49,607 nucleotides of DNA. Source: Arthrobacter rhombi. GTDB taxonomy: Bacteria; Actinomycetota; Actinomycetes; Actinomycetales; Micrococcaceae. Shown here one piece after another: positions 8,825 to 18,145 of the stretch. Position 1 is the first letter of the stretch. Each line of letters opens with the position of its first letter. The stretch spans positions 1 through 49,607 of the forward strand of contig NZ_FUHW01000001.1 of the NCBI RefSeq assembly GCF_900163545.1. Reading direction: 5' to 3'. The notes under the pieces are model-generated. The model ran no database searches. It was not told the origin of the DNA and worked only from the letters and a program-made list of their open reading frames with translations. The position numbers were made by a program, and so were the translations under genes.

Positions 8825-9289
8825 CTATTTGCCGTCGGGACGCTGATCGGGGGCCGCGTCGATGAGACGGCGGAGGGCCCCGGTGGCGGCGATAATCGAA
8901 TGCTGGTCGTTCGCATCCAGTGCTGAAAGCAGCTCGGCGACGCCTTCGCTGCGGCGTTGACTACGTTGCGCCAAGGCCGCCAGACCGGTGTCGGTGATCG
9001 AAATCAGGACGGCCCGGCCATCGCTGGGATCGGGGACCTGCTGGACCAGTCCCTCGCGTTTGAGTCGACCGACCGCCTGCGTCATGGAGGGTTGGCTGAC
9101 TCCTTCGTGGGCGGCAAGCGCTGTCAATCGGGCGTCTCCGTGGCGTTTGAGCGAGGCCAGTGCCGAGTAGACGGTCAACGAGTAGTTCCCTGGAGGGGCG
9201 ATTCGCCGGGAGAGGCGGAAGAGCTCCTCCAGTAGCCCGGCAACGTCGGAAATATCCTCGGGTGCGGGGGCCGGACTCATGTTTTGCAT
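8825..9289 (-). CDS. MarR family transcriptional regulator
   Basis: This 154-residue protein is a winged-helix MarR regulator. Helices of the DNA-binding domain are seen in RLTALAAHEGVSQPSMTQAVGRLKREGLVQQVPDPSDGRAVLISITDTG, with the wing residues Asp-x-Arg in the expected place, flanked by the N- and C-terminal dimerisation helices. It probably represses itself and the downstream MFS-USP pump until a small ligand binds. The start at 9289 was chosen because a TATAAA hexamer ends 6 bases upstream (leaderless layout); a second ATG at 9280 is possible. The upstream DNA is strikingly AT-rich for this genome. Confidence 0.9.
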   Translation of the reverse strand: MQNMSPAPAPEDISDVAGLLEELFRLSRRIAPPGNYSLTVYSALASLKRHGDARLTALAAHEGVSQPSMTQAVGRLKREGLVQQVPDPSDGRAVLISITDTGLAALAQRSQRRSEGVAELLSALDANDQHSIIAATGALRRLIDAAPDQRPDGK

Positions 9290-9368
9290 AAGTTATTTAT
9301 ATCAAAAGCCTATGTAATTTAAGAAATTATGTGTCCCAGGGAACGACGCCGGTGGGTTGTTTTGCCGC
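9290..9368. promoter_or_regulatory. AT-rich promoter/operator of marR-MFS operon
   Basis: The minus-strand TATAAA (9296-9301) is 6 bases before the marR ATG. TTG and CAA trinucleotides at 9284-9286 and 9303-9305 bound an imperfect 22-base dyad overlapping the start, as expected for an autoregulated MarR gene. The symmetry is weak, so the operator assignment is tentative. Confidence 0.45.
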
Positions 9369-11207
9369 TTAGCGGTTCGTTTCGTCGTGGAAGGTCTGAT
9401 CGCGTTCCCGCACTGCTGCCTCGCGGAAGCTCTGCTCCACACGGGTATAGGCGTCGCGGGCCACGGCCTTCCAGAATGAAAGCGCCAATGACGGGTCATG
9501 CTCCTCCACGCGCGCGATGGCTTCGGCCGGCAGGACCTTGAGTTGGACCCGTCCCTCGGCCGTGACCCGCAAGGACTGGCCACGGTCCCCGCCCAGGGCG
9601 ATCTCGCCGAAAGTCATCCCGGCGCCCAGGGTCGCGTGACGGAACCGGTGCCCCTGTTGGGTACTGGTGGTGGCGACCTTGCCCGAGAGGATGAAGTAGA
9701 CGCCGCCGAATTTCTGTCCCACGCGGCGGATGACCTGGCCGTCGTCGTAGGTGCGTTCCTCCATGAGCGCTTCAAGTTCGGTGATCTGTTCCGGATCCAG
9801 CGGTGCCACGGCCGGGAAATCGGGAAGATGGACGACGTCGGGGACCAGCCCGGGGCCGCCGTGGAGGGCAATGATCCACTCCTCGGCCCATTCGGCGGCA
9901 TCGTTGCGCGTGCCGAAGACGGGGACGTCGTTGCGTCCTGCGGTCATGGCATCGGCAATGACCCCCTCGGTTTCGATCAGGATCAGCCGGCGCTTCTCTG
10001 CGACGAGCCCGTCGCGCACCTCGGCGAGCATCGTCAAGGCGACGTCCCCGACCTCGTCGACGCGTCGCACGTCCAGGATGACCAGTTCCGCCTCTTCGGG
10101 CAGTGAGCTGATGGCCCGCACCATTGACTCGGCCCCGGCGAAGAGCAGGTCACCGTTGAGTTCGAGGATCTGCGCGCGGTGACCGTGTTCTTCGAGCACT
10201 GCTGCGGCATCGTCGTTATGGCGGACCCCCGAGGGTGCCTCGGTCAGGTCGTAGCGTTCGCTGATGACCGAGCGGCCCATCCGTGCCGCGCGCACGAAAT
10301 GTAGTTCCATATCGGTGGCCATGCGTTCCGAGGCGGCCACACCGCGGACCGAGGAGCCATGCTCGTTCAGCGGTGGGGAGTAGACCGCCAAACCCAGCTG
10401 GCCGGGGAGGACCGCCAGCAGGCCGCCGCCGACCCCCGATTTGGCGGGCATGCCCACGGCACTGGTCCACGATCCGGCGTCGTCATACATCCCGCAGGTC
10501 ATCATCACCGAGAGCACCCGTTGGACCGAATCGATGCCCATGACCTCCTTGCCGGTGACCGGCTGTGTGCCGCCGTTGGCCAGGGTGGCGGCCATCAGGG
10601 CGAGGTCACGGGCGTTGACCATGACCGAGCATTGGCGGAAGTAGTTCCGCAGGGCCTTTTCCGGATCGTGTTCGATGACGTCGAAGCTGCGCAGCAGGTT
10701 GGCCATGGCCCGGTTGCGGTGACCGGTGCGGATTTCCGAGCGGTAGATCGATTCGCGGACCTTCAGTTGCCGGCCGGCGAAATCCGAGTAGGTGGACAGG
10801 ATCCGCTCGAAGCCCTGGCGTCCGCCGGATCCCTTGATCAGCGAGGTCGCGGCGATGGCGCCGGCGTTGATCATGGCGTTGGCCGGCCGGCCGGTGCCCT
10901 CGGAGAGGGAGATCTCGTTGAAGGCATCGCCGGAGGGTTCGACGTCGATCTTTTCATCCACCGCTTCCGGGCCGAGGTCCTCCAACGCCAGACCATAGGT
11001 GAAGGGCTTGGAGACCGATTGGATCGAGAACTCGGTATCGGCGTCGCCGACCTCGTAGACATAGCCGTCGACCGTGGCCAGACAGATCGCGAAATCGTCG
11101 GGGTTGCCATGCGAGGTGGCGGGGATGTCCTGATACGGGGTCCCGTCGCGCAGGCTCGACAATTCGGTGTGCAGCCGTCGCAGGTAGCTCTCGATGGGGG
11201 ATTGCAT
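9369..11207 (-). CDS. glsA: Glutaminase with C-terminal STAS and cyclic-nucleotide-binding-like domains
   Basis: This 612-residue protein hydrolyses L-glutamine to glutamate and ammonia. Residues 1-305 are a serine-dependent glutaminase A with the catalytic S64-x-x-K67 (QSVSKPF), plus SGDAFNEIS, GRPANAMINAGA and GMPAKSGVGGG. Residues about 325-450 form a STAS domain (AQILELNGDLLFAGAESMV, VILDVRRVDEVGD) and about 470-590 a CRP-like cNMP-binding fold (GGVYFILSGKVA, GMTFGEIALGGDRGQSLRVTA). The usual Arg-Ser-Ala of the phosphate-binding cassette is replaced by Gln-Ser-Leu, so cAMP binding may be lost. Plain bacterial GlsA is about 310 residues. The ATG at 11207 has TACTGT 6 bases upstream and no Shine-Dalgarno, so this is probably its own leaderless transcript rather than the end of the carnitine operon. 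Confidence 0.93.
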   Translation of the reverse strand: MQSPIESYLRRLHTELSSLRDGTPYQDIPATSHGNPDDFAICLATVDGYVYEVGDADTEFSIQSVSKPFTYGLALEDLGPEAVDEKIDVEPSGDAFNEISLSEGTGRPANAMINAGAIAATSLIKGSGGRQGFERILSTYSDFAGRQLKVRESIYRSEIRTGHRNRAMANLLRSFDVIEHDPEKALRNYFRQCSVMVNARDLALMAATLANGGTQPVTGKEVMGIDSVQRVLSVMMTCGMYDDAGSWTSAVGMPAKSGVGGGLLAVLPGQLGLAVYSPPLNEHGSSVRGVAASERMATDMELHFVRAARMGRSVISERYDLTEAPSGVRHNDDAAAVLEEHGHRAQILELNGDLLFAGAESMVRAISSLPEEAELVILDVRRVDEVGDVALTMLAEVRDGLVAEKRRLILIETEGVIADAMTAGRNDVPVFGTRNDAAEWAEEWIIALHGGPGLVPDVVHLPDFPAVAPLDPEQITELEALMEERTYDDGQVIRRVGQKFGGVYFILSGKVATTSTQQGHRFRHATLGAGMTFGEIALGGDRGQSLRVTAEGRVQLKVLPAEAIARVEEHDPSLALSFWKAVARDAYTRVEQSFREAAVRERDQTFHDETNR

Positions 11208-11213
11208 ACCCAC

Positions 11214-11219
11214 ACAGTA
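11214..11219 (-). promoter_or_regulatory. -10 box of leaderless glsA
   Basis: TACTGT on the minus strand, then 6 bases, then the ATG at 11207. The hexamer lies in the 55-base gap after the upstream esterase gene, so glsA can be expressed independently. Confidence 0.55.
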
Positions 11220-11262
11220 GCGGGAGCGCCGGGGCCGCCGCGGGTGAAACCCCGCCCTGGGA

Positions 11263-12480
11263 CTAGATGATCCGGGCCAACACTGCCAAGAGGTCCTTCA
11301 CACGCCGGTCCTGATCCTCGGAGAGCATCTCGTTGATCAGGAAAGAGAAGCCGATGTTCTTCCCCGGCCAGGCTCCGTGGAGTCCGCCGCCGGCCCCCGA
11401 ATGGCCGAAGGCCGGGGCCACGGGGCCGTAGGTGCCGATCGGGTCGGCCAACTCATAACCCAACCCGAAACGCAGCGGACGGTCGTTGACCGCGTCCACG
11501 CCTTCGGACCACGTGCTGGTGGCCTCGGCCAGTGCTGTTGGATCCACCAGGGTCTGCCCCGGGGCGGCCAGCTGCGAGTACAGGTTCGCCATGGATTCGG
11601 CGGTGGCGATCCCTCCGCCGGCAGCCAATTGGCCGCGGCGCATCTCCACCGAATTGAAGCTGTCCTTCTCGCCGGTGAGCGAGCCCGCATACATGCGCTC
11701 GACGATGCGACGACGTTCGGCATCCTTGAGGAAGGTGCTGATCGCATAGTCATCGGCACGGAAAATAGTGGCGAGGGTCCCATCCAATTCCTGCGGAAGC
11801 CCCAAATGCAGGTCCAGTCCCAACGGTTCGGCGATCAGCTCGCGGATGAGGGTGCCGATCTCCTGACCGGTGGCCCGAAGCAGCAACTCGGCCATCAGGT
11901 ACCCATAGGTGATCGCATGGTAGGCGACCTTCGTCCCCGGTTCCCACAGGGGAGTCTGGGCGGCCAGGAGGGAGGCATTGAGCCGGTTGTCGTATCTGGT
12001 GTTTTCGCCTGCGGGTTCGGGGTCCACATAGACCAGCCCGACGGTATGGTTCAGCAGCATCGAAACCGGCACCTCGGCTTTGCCGGCCGCGGCGAACTCT
12101 GGCCAGTAGTCGGCCACCGGGCGGCGGACGTCCAGCTGGCCGCGGCCGACGACGATGGCGGCAACGGTTGCCACGACGCCCTTCGTCCCCGAGAACAGCA
12201 CGGCCCGGGTGTTTTCATCCCAGGCCGCCGGCCCGGCCAGTCCCGGTGCCGGTTGCCCTCCTGCCTTCATCGTCCTACCTCCATGGAAACGGACGACGGG
12301 GGCACCTTCGCGATAGACACAGAAGGACATGCCACCGGTGCTGGCCTGAAGATGCCCGGCGAACGTCTCCCGCAGTGCGGCAAAGTCAGCCTCCGGCAGG
12401 CCGGCGTCGTTATGGGCCTTCAGGGTTGCGGAAGCCGAACCGCCGGCCGGTGACTGCTCTGGCGTTGTCTGGGAGGACAT
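11263..12480 (-). CDS. Serine hydrolase, beta-lactamase/EstB family
   Basis: This 405-residue protein has the class C beta-lactamase / penicillin-binding-like esterase fold. The nucleophile motif is S97-G-T-K100 and the general-base tyrosine is Y187 (YHAITYGYL), with a C-terminal FGHSGAGGG standing in for the third motif. No signal peptide is seen, so it acts in the cytosol, where esters or short amides are likely substrates. It is the last gene of the carnitine operon, 13 bases after the ABC ATPase, and its Shine-Dalgarno (AAGGA, 10 bases before the ATG at 12480) overlaps the ATPase stop. From that position I infer it could hydrolyse imported acylcarnitines; this is untested. Earlier in-frame starts lie inside the ATPase end. 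Confidence 0.87.
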   Translation of the reverse strand: MSSQTTPEQSPAGGSASATLKAHNDAGLPEADFAALRETFAGHLQASTGGMSFCVYREGAPVVRFHGGRTMKAGGQPAPGLAGPAAWDENTRAVLFSGTKGVVATVAAIVVGRGQLDVRRPVADYWPEFAAAGKAEVPVSMLLNHTVGLVYVDPEPAGENTRYDNRLNASLLAAQTPLWEPGTKVAYHAITYGYLMAELLLRATGQEIGTLIRELIAEPLGLDLHLGLPQELDGTLATIFRADDYAISTFLKDAERRRIVERMYAGSLTGEKDSFNSVEMRRGQLAAGGGIATAESMANLYSQLAAPGQTLVDPTALAEATSTWSEGVDAVNDRPLRFGLGYELADPIGTYGPVAPAFGHSGAGGGLHGAWPGKNIGFSFLINEMLSEDQDRRVKDLLAVLARII

Positions 12481-12493
12481 GGAGGTGGCTTCC

Positions 12494-14209
12494 TTAGAAC
12501 GTGGGGACATGGTCAAGCAGCTGACGGGTGTAGTCGTGCTGGGGGTTGGTCAGGACTTCTTCGGTGGGACCCAGATCCACGATCAGTCCCCGCTGCAGTA
12601 CCGCCAGGCGTTGGGAGATATGTCGGGCCAGGGCGATGTTGTGGGTGACGAAGAGCATCGACATGCCGGTCTCCAGCTGCAGGGTGCGCAGCAGGTCCAA
12701 GATGGAGGCCTGCACCGAAACGTCCAAGGCAGAGGTGATTTCATCGCAGACCAGCACCGACGGCGCATTGACCAGGGCACGGGCGATGGCAGCACGCTGG
12801 CGCTCGCCACCACTGAGTTCGCCCGGTCGGCGATCGAGATAGGAGGAACCCAATTTGACCTGGTCCAGCGCCTCATCGACCAGGGTTCGGCGTTTGCGTC
12901 GACTGGATATCCCGGCCATCTCCAACGGCACTTCGACCGATTCGCAGATGCTGCGTCGCGGGTTCAGTGAGGAGAACGGGCTTTGGAACACGTATTGGAT
13001 CGCTTGGCGCTGTTCTGCGGTGCGTCCCCGCGTGCCCTCTGCCAGTTCGACGCCGCGCAGCGAAACGGTGCCGCGGTAGTCGTCGTTCAGTCCGGCGATG
13101 CAGCGCGAGAGCGTGGTCTTCCCCGACCCCGATTCGCCCAACAGCATCATGGACTCACCGGCCTCCAACGAGAGGTCGATCCCGTCCAGGATCCGCGCCG
13201 GACCGTAGGAGAGCTCCAGACCCGAGATCGACAAGACCTCGGTGGACGAGGCGCCTTCCACCGGGGAGGTCGCGGCAGCCGTTGCGGCGCCGATGGAGTT
13301 GGTCCGCACGGCTCCGGGGGCGTGGGGGCCGGGGATCACCAGCGGCTGTTCGCCGGTGATCGCCTCCACATCACCCACCCGGCGTTTGCCGGCCAGGTCG
13401 GGAACCGCTGCGAGCAGTTTGCGGGTGTAGCGGTGCCGGGGTGAGAACAGCACCTCCTGGATGCTGCCGCGTTCGACGACGTCGCCGGAAAGCATGACCA
13501 GCACCTCATCGGCCACCGTGGCGACGACGGCCAGATCGTGGGTGATGTAGAGCCCGGCGACCTGATGCCTTTCGGCCATTTCGTGGATGGTTTCCAACAC
13601 CAACGCCTGCGTGGTGACGTCCAGGCCAGTGGTCGGCTCGTCCAGGATCATCACCGAGGGGCGGCAGGCGAAGGCCATGGCGATACCCACGCGCTGTTGC
13701 TGGCCACCGGATAGCTGGTGGGGGTAGCGGCGGCGGTAGGCTGCATCATTGTGCAGGCCCACCTCGGTGAGGACTTCGTTGACCCGTGCTGCACGCTCCC
13801 GTTCATTCGCGCCGAAGCCGTGGACCTGGAGCGTCTCCAGGATCTGTTCGCCGATCCGCATGGCGGGGTTCAACGACAGGGCGGGGTCTTGGGGGACGTA
13901 GGAGATGGATCCTCCGCGCAAAACCCTGACCTTCGGGGCGCTGAGCTCCAGCAGGTTTCCTGCCGAGGGTTCGCAGCCCAGCTGGACCGACCCGGCGGTC
14001 AGTTTCAGTCCCTGCCGGAAATGGCCCATGCAGGCCAGCCCGGCAGTGGTTTTTCCCGAACCGGATTCCCCGACCAAGGCCAGGATCCGGCCCGGATGCA
14101 ATTCGAAGTCGATCCCGTGCAGGATCTCTAGGCCGGCGAGGGTGGCAACCCTCAGGTCAGTGGCTCGAAGGGCTGCGGCGGTGGTTGATTCGTTCGTCAC
14201 GGTGTCCAT
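12494..14209 (-). CDS. Peptide-type ABC transporter, fused double ATPase (DppD-DppF)
   Basis: This 571-residue protein carries two ABC ATPase domains in one chain and powers the adjacent DppBC-like permeases. The first domain has Walker [10 protein letters not shown] at 47-55, signature [10 protein letters not shown] and Walker [12 protein letters not shown]; the second, from about residue 310, has [26 protein letters not shown] and [12 protein letters not shown]. The oligopeptide C-terminal signature ([29 protein letters not shown]) follows each domain. The ATG at 14209 follows GGAGAG by 5 bases and is only 2 bases after the permease stop. An upstream extension to 14509 would run antisense-like through the permease and was rejected. 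Confidence 0.93.
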   Translation of the reverse strand: MDTVTNESTTAAALRATDLRVATLAGLEILHGIDFELHPGRILALVGESGSGKTTAGLACMGHFRQGLKLTAGSVQLGCEPSAGNLLELSAPKVRVLRGGSISYVPQDPALSLNPAMRIGEQILETLQVHGFGANERERAARVNEVLTEVGLHNDAAYRRRYPHQLSGGQQQRVGIAMAFACRPSVMILDEPTTGLDVTTQALVLETIHEMAERHQVAGLYITHDLAVVATVADEVLVMLSGDVVERGSIQEVLFSPRHRYTRKLLAAVPDLAGKRRVGDVEAITGEQPLVIPGPHAPGAVRTNSIGAATAAATSPVEGASSTEVLSISGLELSYGPARILDGIDLSLEAGESMMLLGESGSGKTTLSRCIAGLNDDYRGTVSLRGVELAEGTRGRTAEQRQAIQYVFQSPFSSLNPRRSICESVEVPLEMAGISSRRKRRTLVDEALDQVKLGSSYLDRRPGELSGGERQRAAIARALVNAPSVLVCDEITSALDVSVQASILDLLRTLQLETGMSMLFVTHNIALARHISQRLAVLQRGLIVDLGPTEEVLTNPQHDYTRQLLDHVPTF

Positions 14210-14211
14210 AT

Positions 14212-15105
14212 TTACTCTCCCGCGTTCAGGTTGGCCGAGGCCCGTGCCAGGGAATCGGTGAGCAGGTTGGTCCCGACGGTCAGGATGGCGATGGCCACCA
14301 CCGGCAGGATGACGCCCCAGGGTTGGACGGTCAACGCAATACGGTTCTCGTTGATCATCAGGCCCCAGTCGGCGGTGGGCGGCTGCATCCCCAAGCCGAG
14401 GAAGGACAGTGCGGCGACGAAACCGATGGAGTAGGTCATGCGCAGACCCAATTCGACCATGAGGGGGCCGGTGATATTGGGCAGCACGTCCTTGAGCAGA
14501 ATTTTCCACTTCGGTACCGCATACATTTCCGAGGCGCGGACGAAGTCTTCGGTAATCACGGAGGCGGTCGCCGAACGGGTGACCCGGGCGACCCGGGGGG
14601 CGTGGGTGATGCCGATGACGGTGACCAGCACCCAGCCCTTCGGGCCCAAGACGGTGATCGCCAACAGGGCGAAGACCAATTGGGGCAGGGCCAGCAGGAC
14701 GTCGTTGGAGCGCATGATCAGGTTATCGAGCCACGGCCGTGAATAGGCGGCGGCCATACCGATCACCACGCCGATCACCATGCCCAGGGCGGTGGCCAGG
14801 GCCGCGTAGGCCAGTAGCCGGAGTCCGCCGTCGAGGAAACGGCTGAGGATGTCGCGGCCGAGGTTGTCGGTTCCGAAGACGCCGTCCGGTTGGAACGGTC
14901 TACCGGAGAAGGAGGTGCTGGTGAACCCGGTGGCCCAGGGAAGGAGCAGTGGGCCCACGAGGGCGACCAGCAGGACGATGCCGGTGAGTACGGCGCCGAT
15001 CTTGGCTTGCTTCTGGCGCATCATGCGCCGGAACAGGCCCGGGGCGGCGGAGACTTCACGGTCGATGGCCGATCCGGCCATGTCGGTGGGGGCGTTGGAA
15101 CTCAT
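14212..15105 (-). CDS. Peptide-type ABC transporter permease (DppC-like)
   Basis: This 297-residue inner-membrane protein is the second permease of a dipeptide/oligopeptide/nickel importer. It has an N-terminal cytosolic segment and hydrophobic first helix (IGAVLTGIVLLVALVGPLLLPWA), the typical PFQPDGVFGTDNLGRDILSRFLDG loop, and the ATPase-contacting EAA-like loop FVRASEMYAVPKWKILLKDVLPN. It overlaps the first permease gene by 4 bases (ATGA), so translation is coupled. Confidence 0.93.
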   Translation of the reverse strand: MSSNAPTDMAGSAIDREVSAAPGLFRRMMRQKQAKIGAVLTGIVLLVALVGPLLLPWATGFTSTSFSGRPFQPDGVFGTDNLGRDILSRFLDGGLRLLAYAALATALGMVIGVVIGMAAAYSRPWLDNLIMRSNDVLLALPQLVFALLAITVLGPKGWVLVTVIGITHAPRVARVTRSATASVITEDFVRASEMYAVPKWKILLKDVLPNITGPLMVELGLRMTYSIGFVAALSFLGLGMQPPTADWGLMINENRIALTVQPWGVILPVVAIAILTVGTNLLTDSLARASANLNAGE

Positions 15106-16061
15106 CGGGCGGACTCCGTCCTGAGCTTCGGATTGGTGGCTATGCCGACGATGTCGGCCAGCAGGTTGACCACGATGTAGGCGGCGGCGATGAGCATTGA
15201 GATCGCCTGGACGACTTGGACGTCACGGTTGGCGACGGCGTCGACCAGGGCCTGACCGATGCCCGGGTAGCGGAAGAGGAACTCGATGACGACCACGCCG
15301 CCGGCCATCCACGCCAACTGGATGGCGACGACCTGGGCCACCGGCCCCAGCGCGTGGGGGACGGCGTGGCGCAGGATGACGGTGCGTTCGGGAACTCCCT
15401 TGAGCCGGGCCATTTCCACGAAGCCGGAATCCAGCACCTCGATCATGGTCGCGCGCATCATCCGCACGATATAGGGGGTGACCACCAGAACCAGGGTGAG
15501 GGCCGGCAACACCAGCTGCAGCGGGTAGTTCCACACGGGTTCACCCGGCGGGGCCAGGGTGACCGAGGGCAGGATCTTGAAGACCGTGGTGGAGAACAGG
15601 GTGATCATCACGATGCCGATGACGAACTCCGGCATCGCGGCCAGGACCAGGGAAGTTGTCGTCGCGACATGGTCGGCGAAGCGACCACGGCGGAGGGCAC
15701 TGTAGGTGCCCACGATGATGCCCACCGGGATGCTGATGACCGCGGCGATGCCCATCAGGACCAGCGATGCGGTGATGCGCTCGCCGATGAGGGCGGAGAC
15801 CGGGCCGGCGGTGGCTGCGGAATAGCCGAAGTTGCCGGTGAAGAGTCCACCGAGCCACGACAGGTAGCGCAGGAGAACCGGGTCGTTCAGGTTCATCTGC
15901 TCACGCAGTGCCGCCAGACGTTCGGGGGTCGCCTGCTGGCCGAGGACGGCTTGCGCCGGGTCTCCGGGGAGCAGGAGGGTGGCCACGAAGACCATGATGG
16001 AGACGACCAGCAGGATCAGCACACTGACCAGCAGGCGTCGGGACACGAGTTTGAGGATCAT
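15102..16061 (-). CDS. Peptide-type ABC transporter permease (DppB-like)
   Basis: This 319-residue inner-membrane permease starts with the family's usual MILKLVSRRLLVSVLILLVVSIMVF helix followed by LLPGDPAQAVLGQQATPERLAALREQMNLNDP. The EAA loop is SGFVEMARLKGVPERTVILRHAVPHA. GGGAGG lies 6 bases before the ATG at 16061, which overlaps the stop of the binding-protein gene by 4 bases; an in-frame start six codons earlier is inside that gene and less likely. Confidence 0.93.
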   Translation of the reverse strand: MILKLVSRRLLVSVLILLVVSIMVFVATLLLPGDPAQAVLGQQATPERLAALREQMNLNDPVLLRYLSWLGGLFTGNFGYSAATAGPVSALIGERITASLVLMGIAAVISIPVGIIVGTYSALRRGRFADHVATTTSLVLAAMPEFVIGIVMITLFSTTVFKILPSVTLAPPGEPVWNYPLQLVLPALTLVLVVTPYIVRMMRATMIEVLDSGFVEMARLKGVPERTVILRHAVPHALGPVAQVVAIQLAWMAGGVVVIEFLFRYPGIGQALVDAVANRDVQVVQAISMLIAAAYIVVNLLADIVGIATNPKLRTESAR

Positions 16062-17677
16062 TTGGTGCCTCCCATCCACACGCGGCGGAATTCGTAGCCG
16101 GATAAGGCCAACCCGGTTTTATTGGGCACCAGTCCGGCGACGTAGTGCTGGAAGGCATCGGCCTGGTTGGGATGTCCCCAAATGATGTATCCGCCTTCGT
16201 CGTAGAGCATGCGCTGGGCCTGGGCGATGTATTGATTGCGCTGGTCCTCATCCACGGTTGCCTTGGCCTGGTTGACGAGGTCAACGAACGTGGGGTTGTC
16301 CCAGTGCGTTTCGTTATAGGGGGAATCCTTCAGCAGGCTGTTGTCCACCTGCGGCAGGAAGTTGCGGGTGTAGTAGAAGTCTTGGGCAAAATCCCATTGG
16401 AGGTAGTCGTCACCGAAGTACGTCGTGGTGTCGGTGCGGCGGATCTTCACCCGGATGCCGGAGGCGGCCGCCTGTTGGGCGAAGACCTGGGCCGCTTCGA
16501 CGGCACCTGACTGGATGGGGGCCGTGACCAGTTCCACGTCCAGCCCGTTGGGGTACCCGGCGTCGGCCAGCAGTGATTTGGCCTTCGAAATATCCTGCTT
16601 GCGTTGGGGCAACCCGGTGGTTCCGGGGTCGAAGGGGGCGAAGACGTCGTTGCCGATGGTGCCGTTGCCGCTGAGGACCTGTTCGATCATCTGTTCGCGG
16701 TCCACCGCCAGTTTAAAGGCCTGCCTGACCCGGACGTCGTCGAAGGGTTTGCGGTCCACCCGCATGGTGAACGGTAGCCACATGCCGGTCTCCGAATTCA
16801 GGATCCCGATGCGCGGGTCCGAACCGATGACTTCGGTCAGGGCCAGCGGGATCTGCCCGATGGCATCGACCTGGCTGGACAGCAGCGCGTTGATCATGGC
16901 GTCGTCGTCATCGAAGTTCAGGATGGCCAACTCGTCCAGATAGGGCTCGTGATCGCGCCAATAGTCGTCGTTGCGGGAGAAGACCGACTGCCGGCCGGGG
17001 GAGAAGCTCTTGACCTTGAAGGGGCCGGTGCCCACGGGCTTCGCGGAATCGTAATTCGCGGGGACGATACCCATCGAGTATTGGCCCAGCGAGTCGTCGA
17101 AGGTCGCCGAGGGGGAGTTCAGCCGGAACTCAACGGTGTCCTTGCCCACGATCGCTACCTCGTCCAGGACGGCCAACGCCGTGGCACCGGATTTGGGGTC
17201 GTCGGGATCGGTGATGCGTTTGAAGGTGGCGACCACGTCTTCGGGGCGCACCGGGCGTCCATCGTGGAAGACGACGCCGGGACGGAGCTTTACGGTCCAC
17301 ACCTCTGCATTTTTATCCGGTGTGGCGCTCAGCGCCAGGAGCGGCTTCAGCTCGTAGTTCTCATCCCGGTACAGCAGTGCTTCGTACAGGTTGACCACCC
17401 GGGCGATATCCGTGGTGTTCACCGGGATATGGGCGTCCAGAGTGTCTGAGGCGCCACCACCGGAGAGGCCGACGCGCAGGGTGCCGCCGGTTTGTGGTGT
17501 GCCGGTCGGTGCCGCGATGACCGAGGGCTGGGCCCCGCAAGCGGTCAGCACGGCGCCGAGGCCGAGGGCCATTCCGCTGCCAAGCAAGGCACGGCGGCTG
17601 AATCCCTCAGGCCCCGAACGTCGAGCGCGGGCTGCTGGAGGAGGCAGGGGGAAGAGGGAAGGTGGAGAGGAAGTCAC
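16058..17677 (-). CDS. Tat-exported lipoprotein, solute-binding protein of peptide-type ABC transporter
   Basis: This 539-residue SBP_bac_5 family protein captures the transported solute outside the membrane. The N-terminus has a twin-arginine motif (SRRALL, Arg28-Arg29) and a lipobox LTAC with Cys47, so it should be folded, exported by Tat and lipid-anchored. The body has family blocks GGTLRVGLSGG, DGRPVRPEDVVATFKRI and GTGPFKVKSFSPG. The GTG start at 17677 follows AGGAG by 7 bases, 27 bases after the thioesterase. Sequence alone cannot give the ligand; its place in the operon suggests carnitine or acylcarnitines rather than peptides. Confidence 0.92.
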   Translation of the reverse strand: MTSSPPSLFPLPPPAARARRSGPEGFSRRALLGSGMALGLGAVLTACGAQPSVIAAPTGTPQTGGTLRVGLSGGGASDTLDAHIPVNTTDIARVVNLYEALLYRDENYELKPLLALSATPDKNAEVWTVKLRPGVVFHDGRPVRPEDVVATFKRITDPDDPKSGATALAVLDEVAIVGKDTVEFRLNSPSATFDDSLGQYSMGIVPANYDSAKPVGTGPFKVKSFSPGRQSVFSRNDDYWRDHEPYLDELAILNFDDDDAMINALLSSQVDAIGQIPLALTEVIGSDPRIGILNSETGMWLPFTMRVDRKPFDDVRVRQAFKLAVDREQMIEQVLSGNGTIGNDVFAPFDPGTTGLPQRKQDISKAKSLLADAGYPNGLDVELVTAPIQSGAVEAAQVFAQQAAASGIRVKIRRTDTTTYFGDDYLQWDFAQDFYYTRNFLPQVDNSLLKDSPYNETHWDNPTFVDLVNQAKATVDEDQRNQYIAQAQRMLYDEGGYIIWGHPNQADAFQHYVAGLVPNKTGLALSGYEFRRVWMGGTK

Positions 17678-17704
17678 GGTGAGGCTCCTGGAGTAGGCGG
17701 GTGG

Positions 17705-18145
17705 CTAGCAGGTGATGGATCGGCCGCTCCAGTCCGGGGGGTCACTTCGATGGACGTTGATGCCGTCCAGGATTTCCTGCCCGAAGGGAAGAGTTTTCCC
17801 TGTTTCCTGATTGACATGCAGCCCCAGGATCTCCTCGGTGGCAATGACCGCACCGTTGACCCGCATCGTGTGGGCCAGATGCAATTTCTTGGCCCCAGAA
17901 CCGGCCACCGTGGTGGTGACCTCCAGTTCGGCGCCGAGCCCCGTCTCATCCAGATACCGGACGTGGGCTTCCACGGTGTACAGCGAATTGGAGGTGGCCT
18001 CCCGGTAGGCGGGGCCCATGCCCAGCGCCTCCATGGCCGCATCGGTGGCGAAACCGAAAACGAGGACGTAGTAGGCCTCGGACAGGTGGCCGTTATAGTC
18101 GATCCACTCGTCCAGAACAGCCGTGGAATACGGTTTCAGCGCCAC
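17705..18145 (-). CDS. Hotdog-fold thioesterase, probable betainyl-CoA thioesterase
   Basis: This 146-residue hotdog protein resembles 4HBT-type acyl-CoA thioesterases (DEWIDYNGHLSEAYYVLVFGFATDAAMEALG at the active-site helix; YTVEAHVRYLDETGLGAEL strand). In characterised carnitine catabolic loci a thioesterase of this kind hydrolyses betainyl-CoA, formed by the dehydrocarnitine cleavage enzyme, to glycine betaine and CoA, and in some rhizobia it is fused to carnitine dehydrogenase. Here its GTG start abuts the dehydrogenase stop codon with no gap, fitting that partnership. The GTG has only a weak GGCGG upstream, so translational coupling is likely. Confidence 0.85.
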   Translation of the reverse strand: MALKPYSTAVLDEWIDYNGHLSEAYYVLVFGFATDAAMEALGMGPAYREATSNSLYTVEAHVRYLDETGLGAELEVTTTVAGSGAKKLHLAHTMRVNGAVIATEEILGLHVNQETGKTLPFGQEILDGINVHRSDPPDWSGRSITC

